Source of the DNA: Microbispora corallina
GTDB lineage: Bacteria; Actinomycetota; Actinomycetes; Streptosporangiales; Streptosporangiaceae
NCBI RefSeq assembly: GCF_016863035.1
Contig: NZ_BOOC01000026.1
Coordinates: 1 to 64,000, forward strand
DNA: 64,000 nucleotides
Direction of reading: 5' to 3'
Made by a program: the position numbers and the translations under genes. Of this stretch, positions 40,576 through 49,723 are shown one piece after another (positions within the stretch are counted from its first letter, which is position 1; the number at the start of each line of letters is the position of its first letter). The notes below the pieces were generated by a model. The model was not told the DNA's origin and did not search any database. It worked only from the letters and a program-made list of their open reading frames with translations.

Positions 40576-41925
40576 TCAGATGTGCTGCGGCACCTCGTTC
40601 CCCGCCTCGCGAACGGCCCGCGGAAGATTCACGGTCATGAGCAGCGCGAAGCCGACCACGAAGAACACGATCAGCGAGACGATCGCGCTGCGGTAGCTGT
40701 CGGTGATCTGGAGCGCCAGGGTGAGCGTGAGGGAGCCCAGGAACGCCGAGCCCTTGTCGCTGATCTGGTAGAGGCTGAAGTACTCCGCCTCCCGGCCCGG
40801 CGGGATGACCAGCGAGTACAGCGCCCGCGACAGCGCCTGGGTGCCGCCCAGCACGATCGCGATGAGGAACGCGATGGCGTAGAACTGGACGGCCGCGCCC
40901 TCCTGCAGGAAGTACGCGACGGCGACCACGGCCGTCCACACGACGAGGCTGGCGAGCACCGTCCGCTTCATCCCGATGACCACGGCGAGGCGTCCGAGGG
41001 CGAGCGCGCCGCCGAACGCCACGAACTGCACCATGAGGATCGAGCTGATCTGGGTGGTCTTGCCCAGCCCCAGTTCCTGGTCGGCGTACGTCGCGGAGAA
41101 GCCGATCACCGTCTGGACGCCGTCGTTGTAGATCAGGTACGCGGCGAGGAACAGCAGCGTGCGGGGGTAGCGGCGCAGGTCGGCGATGGTCCGCCCGAGC
41201 TGGCGGAAGCTGCCGGTGACGGCCCGGCCCGCGGTCGCGTCGTGGGTGGCCACCGGCCGGTTGCGCAGCCGCAGCATCGGGATGACCGTGAAGGCGGCCC
41301 ACCACATGCCGGCCGAGGCCAGGCTGACCCGCACGGCCAGGCCCGTCTCGACGGCCCCGGACAGGTACAGCACGAGGTTCAGCGCGAGCAGGAGACCGCC
41401 GCCGAGGTAGCCGAAGCCCCAGCCCCTGCTGGAGATCGCGTCGCGCTCCTCCACCCCGGAGATCTGGGGGAGGAACGAGTCGTACACCACGCGGGCCGAG
41501 CCGTACACGACGTTGGCGAGCAGGAACAGCGCGCCGCCGAGCGCGTAGCCGCCCCCGGAGACGAAGTAGAACCCGAGCGTCGCCGCCGCGCCCAGGTAGG
41601 CGAGGAACGCCAGGATCTGCTTCTTGCGGCCCGTGTGGTCGGCCAGCGCGCCGACGACCGGCATGATCACGATCTGCAGCAGCACCGAGATCGTCACGAG
41701 GGCCGTGAAGTACGCCTTCGGCCGCAGGTCGAGCCCGAGGAACGACACGAAGCCGTCCTCGCCGCCGGCGGCCGTGGTCGCGACCGAGGTCAGGTACGGC
41801 CCCAGGAAGACGGTCAGGACCGTCGTCTGGAAGGCCGAGTCGGCCCAGTCGTACCAGTACCAGCCGCGCTGCTCGCGCCGCCGGGCGGCGGGCGCGGCCT
41901 CGTCGACGACCTGGGGGACGGTCAT
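40576..41925 (-). CDS. UMF1-family MFS transporter
   Basis: A 449-residue permease with about 12 membrane segments. The N-terminus contains GWYWYDWADSAFQTTVLTVFLGPYL, and later segments DHTGRKKQILAF, YNDGVQTVI and GGTQALSRALYSLVIP define the Atg22/UMF1 group. Substrate is unknown. It sits between rbpA and the GDPD gene, all on the minus strand, and starts 13 bases after the GDPD stop. Confidence 0.9.
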   Translation of the reverse strand: MTVPQVVDEAAPAARRREQRGWYWYDWADSAFQTTVLTVFLGPYLTSVATTAAGGEDGFVSFLGLDLRPKAYFTALVTISVLLQIVIMPVVGALADHTGRKKQILAFLAYLGAAATLGFYFVSGGGYALGGALFLLANVVYGSARVVYDSFLPQISGVEERDAISSRGWGFGYLGGGLLLALNLVLYLSGAVETGLAVRVSLASAGMWWAAFTVIPMLRLRNRPVATHDATAGRAVTGSFRQLGRTIADLRRYPRTLLFLAAYLIYNDGVQTVIGFSATYADQELGLGKTTQISSILMVQFVAFGGALALGRLAVVIGMKRTVLASLVVWTAVVAVAYFLQEGAAVQFYAIAFLIAIVLGGTQALSRALYSLVIPPGREAEYFSLYQISDKGSAFLGSLTLTLALQITDSYRSAIVSLIVFFVVGFALLMTVNLPRAVREAGNEVPQHI

Positions 41926-41938
41926 GCTCTCTCCTCGC

Positions 41939-42736
41939 CTACGGGGCGGTCGTGCGGGGGTGCCACTGGCCGCGCGACTCCAGCACGTCGCGCAGGCCGC
42001 TGATGTTGTCGGTCATGATCCCGTCGACGCCGAGGTCGAGCAGGTACGCCATGGTGACGGGGTCGTCCACGGTCCACACGTGCACCTGCATGCCGATCGC
42101 GTGGGCCGTGCGGACGAGCGAGCGGGTGGTCACCCGCATCCCGCGGAAGCCGATCGGCACCTGGGCGCACGGCACGCCGGCCCGGGCCAGGCCGGCGAGG
42201 AGGCGGCCGTACCCGCCGCTCGCGGCGGCGGTCCGCAGGGCGGCGATGCCGCGCGGGCCGAGCGAGGAGCACACCTCGCGGCCCACGGCCCGGCGCGCCT
42301 GCGCGAGGCGCAGGTCGGAGAACGACGTGAGGCACACCCGGTCGTGGGCGCCGGTGCGGCGGATGGCCCGGGCCAGCGGCAGGATCGCCGCGGCCTCCTT
42401 GACGTCGATGTTGAACCGGACGTCCGGCCAGGTGCCGAGGAGATCCTCGATCAGCGGGATCTCGTCGCGACCGCCGATCCGCGCCTTGGCGACCTCCCGG
42501 TAGGGCAGGTCCGCGATGCGGCCGGAGCGGTCGGTCACCCGGTCGAGCGTGTGGTCGTGGAAGGCCAGCAGGACGCCGTCGGCGGTCGCGTGCGCGTCGG
42601 TCTCCAGGTAGGAGTAGCCGAGCTCGACGGCCCTGGAGAAGGCGGCCATGGTGTTCTCGCGGCCCTCGGCCGCTCCGCCGCGGTGCGCGAAGGCGAGCGG
42701 CCCGGGATGGTCGAGGAACGCGAAACGGCGGTGCAC
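41939..42736 (-). CDS. Glycerophosphodiester phosphodiesterase
   Basis: A 265-residue GDPD-family enzyme: FAHRGGAAEGRENTMAAF near residue 15-32, LETDAHATADGVLLAFHDHTLDRVT at about 44-68, and the C-terminal VDGIMTDNIS. It hydrolyses glycerophosphodiesters to glycerol 3-phosphate and an alcohol. There is no signal peptide, so it is likely cytoplasmic. Confidence 0.9.
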   Translation of the reverse strand: MHRRFAFLDHPGPLAFAHRGGAAEGRENTMAAFSRAVELGYSYLETDAHATADGVLLAFHDHTLDRVTDRSGRIADLPYREVAKARIGGRDEIPLIEDLLGTWPDVRFNIDVKEAAAILPLARAIRRTGAHDRVCLTSFSDLRLAQARRAVGREVCSSLGPRGIAALRTAAASGGYGRLLAGLARAGVPCAQVPIGFRGMRVTTRSLVRTAHAIGMQVHVWTVDDPVTMAYLLDLGVDGIMTDNISGLRDVLESRGQWHPRTTAP

Positions 42737-42824
42737 GAGCAGGAGTATGCCGGGTGCCGGACCGGGCCGTCAGCGCGGGGAGGTGAACATTTCAGTCACG
42801 GACCTCCCATTTGCGCCCCCGGTC

Positions 42825-45278
42825 TCATCTCTGCCCCTGCAGCAACTGGGTGTCCCCGCCGAGGGCGGACTGCGTGGCGGTGTCGACCTGGGACGTGATG
42901 TCGATGCCGTTCCTGAGCTGGGTCCACAGCCCGAGGACGGCGGCAGCCTGGGCGACGATGAGCGCCACGCCGCTGCCCGCCGTCCCGAGGCGGTAGACCA
43001 CGGCCACGGGCGTGAGCCGGGAGGCGAGGCCGCCCGGGCGCGTCTGGAGCGTGCGCGCGTCCATGAGCACGGCGACGACGGTGAGGACCAGGAAGAGCAG
43101 CAGGACGCGGACGAGGGAGCCGCGGACCGGGGCCTGGCCCAGCAGGTTGTTCAGCACGGCGTGGGCCCCCGTCGCCGCGGCGTACGCGAGGACGGGGACG
43201 ACGCCCTTGAGGTACCCCCGCCTCCCCGGCAGGCGCCGCCACAGCGCGCCGAGGACGAACCCCGCGACCGGCCAGATCAGCAGGCCGCCCACGAGGTCTC
43301 CGGCGAGGCCGGCGAACCCGCCGGGGTCGCGGAGCCGGTCCAGCCACCCGTCGTGCCCCCGGCTGTCGGTGCTCCAGGTGGCCCAGATGATGAAGGCGGC
43401 GGCCGGCGCCCCGACGTAGGCGGCGTACCGGGCGGCGAGGCGGGCGTTGACCCACCAGGAGGCGCCCGGGCCGCGCGCCAGCGCGACGTCCAGCGGGCTC
43501 AGGCCGTCCTCGCGGTCGGGGTCGAGGCCGATCTCGCCGCGCAGGCGGCGGATCCGCTTCACGACGGGGTCGTTCTCGCGCCCGTAGGCGTCGTCGTCGA
43601 GGTCCCCGGAGGCCCACCGCTGCCGGAGCCGCCTCTCCCGCGACTCCAGGTCCCGGTACTCCTCCACGACCACGGCCAGCCGGCGCCGCGAGACGGCCGG
43701 CACCGCGACCTCGCGACGCACGGTCAGGCGCGACAGCAGCGGCAGCGCGGCGAGACCGGCGAGCGCCGCGAGCGGCAGCGGGAGGCCGGCGTACGTGTTG
43801 GGCCACCTGATCGTGCCGACCACGAAGAGGAACACGATGAGCCACCACACCGGCGGCTCCAGGCTGTCGGAGCGGCGCCCGTGCAGGCGCAGCAGCAGCA
43901 ACAGCAGGAGCACGATCAGGGGCCAGAGCAGGTACGCCAGGGTGTTCAGCGTGAAGAACGGCGACACGGCCTCCTGGGGGAGCACCCCCGTGGCGGACCG
44001 GGTGGCGACGGCGGTGTGGACGACGAGGCCGGCCGACATCAGCGCGAGGCCGGGGACGGCCCAGCGCAGGAGGGCACGGACGGCGTCCGGTGTCCTCCCG
44101 CCGCCGACCCCGCCGCCGACCCCGCCGCCGACCCCGCCGCCGACCCCGCCGCCGACTCTGGCGGCGCGGACCGCGATCGCCCAGGCCGCCCCGGTCGCCA
44201 GCAGCGCCGCGGAGAGGGCGGGCGCCAGCCGTACGGCGTCCGGCGCGGCGTCGCCCCGCGTCGGCCACGCCAGCGCCAGGCCGGCGACGGCGGCCAGCAC
44301 GAGGCCGGCGCGGCGCGGGCGGGTCCGCGACAGCGGCCAGGCGGCCAGGCACAGCGCCGCCGCGACGGTGAGCTGGGCCGCCAGGTCGAGCACGCCGAGG
44401 ACGCCGGCCAGGAAGAACGTGCCGGTGAGCACGCCCGCCAGCAGGATGGTGGCCGTCGCGAGGATCAGGCCGAGCGCCCCCAGGGTGATCCTGATCAGCC
44501 GGCGCTCGCGGGTGTCCCGCGACCGCCGGTAGAGCCTCGCGAGGAGCCCCGCCGGCAGCAGGTACGGCAGTGCGAAGGCCAGGTACGTCGCGATCGCGCC
44601 CGCCGACGGGCCCTGGAGCCGCACCCAGCGCTGGAACGCCGACCTGTCCGACATCCGCAGGGCGATCTCGACCCGCGGAGGCGTGGCGGCGTCCCGCCAG
44701 ACGTAGGTCTGACCGGGCAGCGCCGCCGACGGCAGGGGCGCGACCCGCCGTACGGGGAACTCGGGCGCCCGGAAGGTCACCGCCCGCCAGGTCGCGTGGG
44801 CCAGCGCGGGCGGCGGGTCCCCCGCCGAGGGCAGCAGCGCGACGAACCGGGTCCAGCCCGACACCCGGCTGCCCCACAGGCCCGCCGCCTCGGCGCCCCA
44901 GAGGGAGTCGGACACGTCCAGGGCCGTCTCCTCGGTGCTCTGCACGACGACCTCCGCGCCGTCGCCCGAGATGGTGACCGCGGCCGACGCCGGGCGGCCG
45001 CCGGTGAACAGGCAGCCGAAGGCGTCGTCGCCTGACGCGTCGGCGAGCAGACCGGCCGCGCCCGGCCAGTCGCGCGGGACGCCGATCCGGGTGGTGCTCC
45101 TCAGCCGCGTGCTGTCGTACCCGCGCTCGGACACGGCCGCCGACGTCTCCACCCAGGCGTAGCGGGGAGGCGGCTGGGCGCACCCGGAGCCGTCCGCGGC
45201 CGCCGGAGGGAGCCGGAACGCCAGGACGACGAGCACGATTCCCGCAACAGTCCCCGCAACAGCCGCAAGCCGCCGCAC
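42825..45278 (-). CDS. Large multi-pass membrane protein, function unknown
   Basis: An 817-residue protein with a signal-like N-terminus, an external domain to about residue 225 and around twelve membrane segments after it. A charged cytoplasmic coil near residues 520-590 (VVEEYRDLESRERRLRQRW) interrupts the membrane part. Similar long proteins occur in streptomycetes as an uncharacterised family (I recall DUF6185). Residues near 375-395 are five Gly-Gly-Gly-Val repeats from a 12-bp tandem repeat. The GTG start has GGGGAGG 7 bases upstream. Confidence 0.75.
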   Translation of the reverse strand: MRRLAAVAGTVAGIVLVVLAFRLPPAAADGSGCAQPPPRYAWVETSAAVSERGYDSTRLRSTTRIGVPRDWPGAAGLLADASGDDAFGCLFTGGRPASAAVTISGDGAEVVVQSTEETALDVSDSLWGAEAAGLWGSRVSGWTRFVALLPSAGDPPPALAHATWRAVTFRAPEFPVRRVAPLPSAALPGQTYVWRDAATPPRVEIALRMSDRSAFQRWVRLQGPSAGAIATYLAFALPYLLPAGLLARLYRRSRDTRERRLIRITLGALGLILATATILLAGVLTGTFFLAGVLGVLDLAAQLTVAAALCLAAWPLSRTRPRRAGLVLAAVAGLALAWPTRGDAAPDAVRLAPALSAALLATGAAWAIAVRAARVGGGVGGGVGGGVGGGVGGGRTPDAVRALLRWAVPGLALMSAGLVVHTAVATRSATGVLPQEAVSPFFTLNTLAYLLWPLIVLLLLLLLRLHGRRSDSLEPPVWWLIVFLFVVGTIRWPNTYAGLPLPLAALAGLAALPLLSRLTVRREVAVPAVSRRRLAVVVEEYRDLESRERRLRQRWASGDLDDDAYGRENDPVVKRIRRLRGEIGLDPDREDGLSPLDVALARGPGASWWVNARLAARYAAYVGAPAAAFIIWATWSTDSRGHDGWLDRLRDPGGFAGLAGDLVGGLLIWPVAGFVLGALWRRLPGRRGYLKGVVPVLAYAAATGAHAVLNNLLGQAPVRGSLVRVLLLFLVLTVVAVLMDARTLQTRPGGLASRLTPVAVVYRLGTAGSGVALIVAQAAAVLGLWTQLRNGIDITSQVDTATQSALGGDTQLLQGQR
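44100..44157. repeat. In-frame 12-bp minisatellite (Gly-Gly-Gly-Val)
   Basis: Nearly five copies of a 12-base unit (GCCGCCGACCCC on the plus strand) encode Gly-Gly-Gly-Val repeats in a loop between membrane segments of the large membrane protein. The copies are identical, so the tract is likely young or length-variable. Confidence 0.85.
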
Positions 45279-45376
45279 AACCGACCTCCCCGGAGTCGAA
45301 CGGTCCCCAAGGATGAGTCGGGCGAAAGTGGCTTTTGGTTACAACGAGTCAGGAGAGCCGTCCGGTGGCGCGGGCG

Positions 45377-45940
45377 TCACCCCTCCCGCGGCTCCGGCAG
45401 GGACGTCCACTCCCGGCGCCGCGCCTCGGCCATCGCGATCGCGGCGGCGACCGCCACGTTCACCGACCCGACCCGGCCGACCTGCGGGATGTACGCGACC
45501 GCGTCGGCCGCCTCCAGCGAGGCGGGGGAGCAGCCGTGGTCCTCGCTCCCCAGCAGCAGGCACACGTCGCCGTCCAGCTTCGCCTCGTGCAGCGGCGCGG
45601 CGTCGCCGGTGAGCTCGACCGCCACCACCCGGAAGCCGTCCTCCCGCGCTGCCCGCACCGCCTCGGCGACCGGGACCGGCTCGTGCCACTCGACCAGCCG
45701 GTCGGTGCCGAGCGCGATCTTCTGCGCCTTGGGGTTGGTCGGCGGGGTGGCGTTGCCGGCCAGCCAGATCGTGTCGGCGCCGAACGCGGCCGCCGTGCGG
45801 AAGATCGACCCGATGTTGAACGGGCCCGTCACCGACTCCAGGATCAGCCCGAGGCGGCCCTCGGTGGCGCGGCGCCAGGTGCGGTTGAGCCGCTTGACGT
45901 CGGTCGGCCGCAGCTGCCTGCGGGGGTTCGGGGTGGTCAT
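45377..45940 (-). CDS. TrmH/SpoU-family RNA 2'-O-methyltransferase
   Basis: A 187-residue SPOUT methyltransferase. Motif 1 is LILESVTGPFNIGSIFRTAAAFGAD, motif 2 LLLGSEDHGCSP, and motif 3 PQVGRVGSVNVAVAAAIAM. It resembles tRNA Gm18 or related methyltransferases but lacks a long N-terminal substrate domain. It is followed downstream by nothing and starts 7 bases after the stop of the RsmC-like gene. Confidence 0.9.
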   Translation of the reverse strand: MTTPNPRRQLRPTDVKRLNRTWRRATEGRLGLILESVTGPFNIGSIFRTAAAFGADTIWLAGNATPPTNPKAQKIALGTDRLVEWHEPVPVAEAVRAAREDGFRVVAVELTGDAAPLHEAKLDGDVCLLLGSEDHGCSPASLEAADAVAYIPQVGRVGSVNVAVAAAIAMAEARRREWTSLPEPREG

Positions 45941-45947
45941 CGCTCGC

Positions 45948-46589
45948 TCACCGTTCTCCGTCGCGCTCGGGAATGCCGTCGTGGATGCCGTCCCCGGGCG
46001 GGGCGTCGACGCGCAGGACCCGGTAGGCGGCGCGTGAGGCGACCCGGGAGGTGGGGTGGCCCTGGTCGCCGAGCCAGCGCTGGAGCGAGTCGGAGCCGAG
46101 GTGCTTCTGCACCACCAGGTAGGCGGAGCCGCCGGGGGCGAGCCTGCCCAGCCAGAGGCTCAGCATCTCGTGCAGGGCCGTCTTGCCGATCCGGATGGCC
46201 GGGTTCGACCAGATGGCGCGGAACCGCACCCCGTCGGGCACCTCGTCCACGTGAACCGGCCTTACTTTGTCAAGGCCGGCGCTCGCGGCGTTCCGCCCGC
46301 ACAGCTCCAGCGAACGGCGGTTGACGTCGACGGCCCAGACGGTCGCGCCGGGCGCCCTCGTCGCCATGGTCAGCGCGATCGGCCCGTAGCCGCAGCCCAG
46401 GTCGAGCAGGTCGCCCTCCGCCGGGGGCGCCGGGACCGTCTCCAGCAGCACCCGCGTGCCCGGGTCGACCCGCTCGGGGGAGAACACGCCCCGGTCGGTC
46501 TCCAGCCGCAGGTGCAGATCCGGGAGGACCAGGCTGACCACACCCGGCCGGCTGGCCGCCTGGGGACGCTCCTCGAAGTAATGGGCCAC
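45948..46589 (-). CDS. RsmC-like class I methyltransferase
   Basis: A 213-residue SAM-dependent enzyme. Motif I is LLDLGCGYGPIALTMA (about 60-75). Motif IV, normally NPP in N-methyltransferases of this group, reads IWSNPAIRIGK here, with Ala replacing the second Pro. Relatives modify guanine N2 of 16S rRNA. The GTG start at 46589 begins the conserved HYFEERPQ segment. It is followed by the TrmH-like gene, so this may be an rRNA/tRNA modification pair. Confidence 0.87.
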   Translation of the reverse strand: MAHYFEERPQAASRPGVVSLVLPDLHLRLETDRGVFSPERVDPGTRVLLETVPAPPAEGDLLDLGCGYGPIALTMATRAPGATVWAVDVNRRSLELCGRNAASAGLDKVRPVHVDEVPDGVRFRAIWSNPAIRIGKTALHEMLSLWLGRLAPGGSAYLVVQKHLGSDSLQRWLGDQGHPTSRVASRAAYRVLRVDAPPGDGIHDGIPERDGER

Positions 46590-46639
46590 GTGCCCAAACG
46601 TACCAACGACGTGGCCCTGTGATCGCCGGGCGGCGGGCG

Positions 46640-47587
46640 TCAGGGGATACGAGAGCCGAGCAGCATGGCGGCCCCCGCCAGCAGCAGGCCCGCCACGACC
46701 GCCGCGATGATGAACCGCTGGGTGATCTCCTCGTGCACGACCTTGTAGCCGAGCGAGGTGCCGATCTGCGCGTAGACGTCGCGCAGCTCGCTGCCCGACT
46801 CCGCCGTGTACGCCCGGCCGCCGGTCCCGTCGGACAGCGACTTCAGCGTCGCCTTGTTGACCGGCACCTGGACCGAGCGGTTGTCGATGGTCACGGTGCC
46901 GTCCGGGGTGCCGTACGCGATGGTGGAGACGGGCACCTTGGCGCCGACGGACGCCTCGATGGCCTCGTTCACCGAGCGGCCCGAGGTGTTGTCGCCGTCG
47001 GACAGCAGCACGATCGCGGAGGGCGGCGGGTCGGTGACGGCCCGCTGGTCGAACGACCTGATCGAGTCGAGCGAGTTGAACACCGCCTCCCCGATGGCCG
47101 TGCCGGGCCGGGTGGTCAGGTTGGAGATCGAGGTGACGACGGCCGCGTGGTCGGTCGTGGGGGAGATGACCACGGCCGCCGACCGGGCGAAGGCCACCAC
47201 GCCGACGTTGAACCGCTCGGGCAGGTCGTTGACGAACTGCTGGGCCGCCTGCTTGGCCGCGATCAGCCGGGTCGGCGTGACGTCGCCCGACTCCATCGAC
47301 AGCGAGACGTCCACGGCGATCATGATGGTGGCGCGATCCCGGGGCACCCGGACCGCGTCCGCAGGCCGGGCCGCGCCGAGGACCAGCAGGGACATCATCA
47401 GCAGGAACAGCACGGCCGGGACGTGCCGCCGCCACGCCGGCCGCTCGGGCGCGACCAGCGACAGCAGCGCCAGGTTGGTGAAGCGGACGGTGTAGCGGCG
47501 CCGGGTGAACTGCATCGCCACGTACGCCGCGGTCAGGGCGGCGACGAGGACGAACAGCCACAGCCAGCCGGGAGACAGAAAGGTCAC
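46640..47587 (-). CDS. VWA-domain membrane protein (BatA-like)
   Basis: A 315-residue protein with two N-terminal membrane segments, a von Willebrand A domain with an intact MIDAS motif (DVSLSMESGD, about 90-99) and a C-terminal membrane segment (FIIAAVVAGLLLAGAAMLL). It is the third gene of a moxR-DUF58-VWA operon, and its GTG overlaps the DUF58 stop. Such operons are thought to act as envelope chaperones for metal insertion or complex assembly. Confidence 0.9.
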   Translation of the reverse strand: MTFLSPGWLWLFVLVAALTAAYVAMQFTRRRYTVRFTNLALLSLVAPERPAWRRHVPAVLFLLMMSLLVLGAARPADAVRVPRDRATIMIAVDVSLSMESGDVTPTRLIAAKQAAQQFVNDLPERFNVGVVAFARSAAVVISPTTDHAAVVTSISNLTTRPGTAIGEAVFNSLDSIRSFDQRAVTDPPPSAIVLLSDGDNTSGRSVNEAIEASVGAKVPVSTIAYGTPDGTVTIDNRSVQVPVNKATLKSLSDGTGGRAYTAESGSELRDVYAQIGTSLGYKVVHEEITQRFIIAAVVAGLLLAGAAMLLGSRIP

Positions 47588-48510
47588 GATCCCGCCCCTC
47601 TGGTGGCGGCCATGCGGCGCATGAGGTGGGAGGCGCGCCGCTGCCGGAGGACGAACTGGGCGATGTCGACGACCCAGTCCCGGTCGGTGCGCAGGACCAG
47701 GTGGGCCGCGCCGGCGCGGCGCAGGGCGAGCTGGTTGGCCTCCCGCTGGGCGGCGGCGGCCTCGGCGTACCGGGTGCGGAGCCGGGGGGACAGGTAGACG
47801 TCGCGGGAGCGGCCGCTCTCGGGGTCGGCGAGCGTGACGAGGCCGACGTCGGGGAGTTCGAGCTCGCGGGGGTCGATCACCTCGATCGCGAGCACCTGGT
47901 GCCGGGAGGCCATGCGGCGCAGGGGGCGCTCCCAGGTGCCGGGGTCGTCGAGGAAGTCGGACACGACGACCCGCAGCCCGCGCTTGCGGTGGGCGGAGCT
48001 CATCATCTCCAGGGCCGGGCCGAGCTCGGCCGAGCCCTGCGGAGCCGGAGGGGCGCCGAGCAGCGACTGGAGCAGCGCGAACAGCGCGGGCCGGCCCGGC
48101 CGCGCGGGGTAGCGGTGCACGTCGTCGCCGTGCAGGATGTACGCCCCGAACCGGTCGCCGACGCGGCTGGTCAGGAAGCCGATCGCGCCGACCGCCGAGA
48201 TCACCAGGTCGCGCTTGGCCATGTCGGCGGTGCCGAAGTCCATGCTGGCCGTCAGGTCGGCCAGCGCCCACGTCTCCAGCTCCCTGTCGGCGATGAGGTC
48301 CCGCACGTGGGGGACGGTCGTACGGGCCGTCACCGCCCAGTCCATCCGCCGGACGTCGTCCTCCCCGGGGACGTACAGGCGGGTGTCGCCCAGCTCGCTG
48401 CCCGGGCCGGGGATCAGGCCCTGGTGGCGGCCCTGGAGCAGCCCGTCGAGCCGCCGGACCACGGTCAGCTCCAGGCGCCGCAGCGCCTGCTCGGGGGTCG
48501 CGCCGCTCAC
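47584..48510 (-). CDS. DUF58 domain protein
   Basis: A 308-residue protein with the typical DUF58 core YVPGEDDVRRMDWAVTARTTVPHVRDLIADRELETWALADLTASM at about residues 46-90. It has a VWA-like fold without membrane segments. It lies between moxR (54 bases upstream) and the VWA protein (4-base overlap), the usual arrangement of this system. Confidence 0.9.
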   Translation of the reverse strand: MSGATPEQALRRLELTVVRRLDGLLQGRHQGLIPGPGSELGDTRLYVPGEDDVRRMDWAVTARTTVPHVRDLIADRELETWALADLTASMDFGTADMAKRDLVISAVGAIGFLTSRVGDRFGAYILHGDDVHRYPARPGRPALFALLQSLLGAPPAPQGSAELGPALEMMSSAHRKRGLRVVVSDFLDDPGTWERPLRRMASRHQVLAIEVIDPRELELPDVGLVTLADPESGRSRDVYLSPRLRTRYAEAAAAQREANQLALRRAGAAHLVLRTDRDWVVDIAQFVLRQRRASHLMRRMAATRGAGS

Positions 48511-48564
48511 CGGTCCCTCACCTCGTCTCCCCGTCCCGGTCCGCCGTCCCGGACCGTCGCGCCG

Positions 48565-49617
48565 TCACCGCTGGCCCTGGTTCCACACGACCAGCGGCGG
48601 CGGCACGGCCTGGAGGATCTGGCGCACGACCTCGCCGGCGTCCACGTCGTCGGCGAGCGCGTCGAAGGTCAGCATCAGGCGGTGCGACATCACGTCCGTC
48701 GCGACGTCGCGGACGTCCTCGGGCAGCAGGTAGTCGCGCCCCCGCAGCAGGGCGAGGGCCCGCCCGGCCGAGATCAGGCCAAGGGTGGCGCGCGGGCTCA
48801 CGCCGATCTCGATGGTCTCCTCCAGGTCCCGCAGGCCGTACTCGCGGGGGTTGCGGGTGGCCATGACCAGCCGTACGACGTAGTCGGCGACGAGCTGGTG
48901 GACCGACACCTCCTCGGCCATGTCCTGCAGTCGCAGCAGCCGCGCCGGGTCGAGCACGGGCTTGGGCACCGGCGGCCGGACGCTCATGCGGTGGAGGATC
49001 TCCAGCTCCTCGTGGGCCGTGGGGTGCTCCACCCGCACCTTGAACAGGAAGCGGTCGCGCTGCACCTCGGGCAGCGGGTAGACCCCCTCGGACTCGATCG
49101 GGTTCTGTGTGGCCAGCACGATGAACGGCCGCGGCAGCGGGTGGGTGCGGCCCGCGAGCGTGACCTGCCGCTCGGCCATCACCTCGAGCAGCGCCGACTG
49201 CACCTTGGCCGGGGCCCGGTTGATCTCGTCGGCGAGCAGGAAGTTGACGAACACCGGCCCCAGCTCGATGTCGAACTGTTCGCTGCTCGGGTGGTAGACC
49301 CGGGTGCCGACGATGTCGCTGGGCACCAGGTCGGGGGTGAACTGGACGCGGGCGAACGTGCCGCCCACGACCGTGGCGAGGGTCGAGGCGGCGAGCGTCT
49401 TGGCCACGCCGGGAACCCCTTCGAGGAGGCAGTGCCCGCGCGCCAGCAGCGCCACCAGCAGCCGCTCCACCATGTGGTCCTGGCCGACGATCACACGCCG
49501 GACCTCGCCCAGCGCCTCCTGGAGCGTCTCGAGCTCCAGGCCGTCCTCGCCGGTCTTCTCGTTCGTCGCCACGCCCTTGCCGGGCTCCGGGTCACTGCGT
49601 TCATCGGCAACGGTCAT
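48565..49617 (-). CDS. moxR: MoxR-family AAA+ ATPase
   Basis: A 350-residue ATPase. Walker A is LEGVPGVAKTLAAS, in the MoxR form; Walker B is LLADEINRAPAKVQSALLEVM, and sensor 1 is VLATQNPIE. The C-terminal lid domain is present. MoxR proteins work with DUF58 and VWA partners, which follow directly in the same operon. Confidence 0.93.
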   Translation of the reverse strand: MTVADERSDPEPGKGVATNEKTGEDGLELETLQEALGEVRRVIVGQDHMVERLLVALLARGHCLLEGVPGVAKTLAASTLATVVGGTFARVQFTPDLVPSDIVGTRVYHPSSEQFDIELGPVFVNFLLADEINRAPAKVQSALLEVMAERQVTLAGRTHPLPRPFIVLATQNPIESEGVYPLPEVQRDRFLFKVRVEHPTAHEELEILHRMSVRPPVPKPVLDPARLLRLQDMAEEVSVHQLVADYVVRLVMATRNPREYGLRDLEETIEIGVSPRATLGLISAGRALALLRGRDYLLPEDVRDVATDVMSHRLMLTFDALADDVDAGEVVRQILQAVPPPLVVWNQGQR

Positions 49618-49723
49618 GAGCGTTATTCAATCGTGACTCGGCTGGAGAATCCATTTCTCAACCATTTGCCCGCCCGGCCGCGTGCCACACCCCGCGCGCC
49701 GTCGTGTGTTTTCATGTGGGGTG

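Noticed and set aside
42648-45035. Plus-strand open frame of 795 codons
   Set aside because: Antisense to the large membrane protein; rich in Gln, Arg, Gly and Pro with no domain pattern, typical of a shadow frame.
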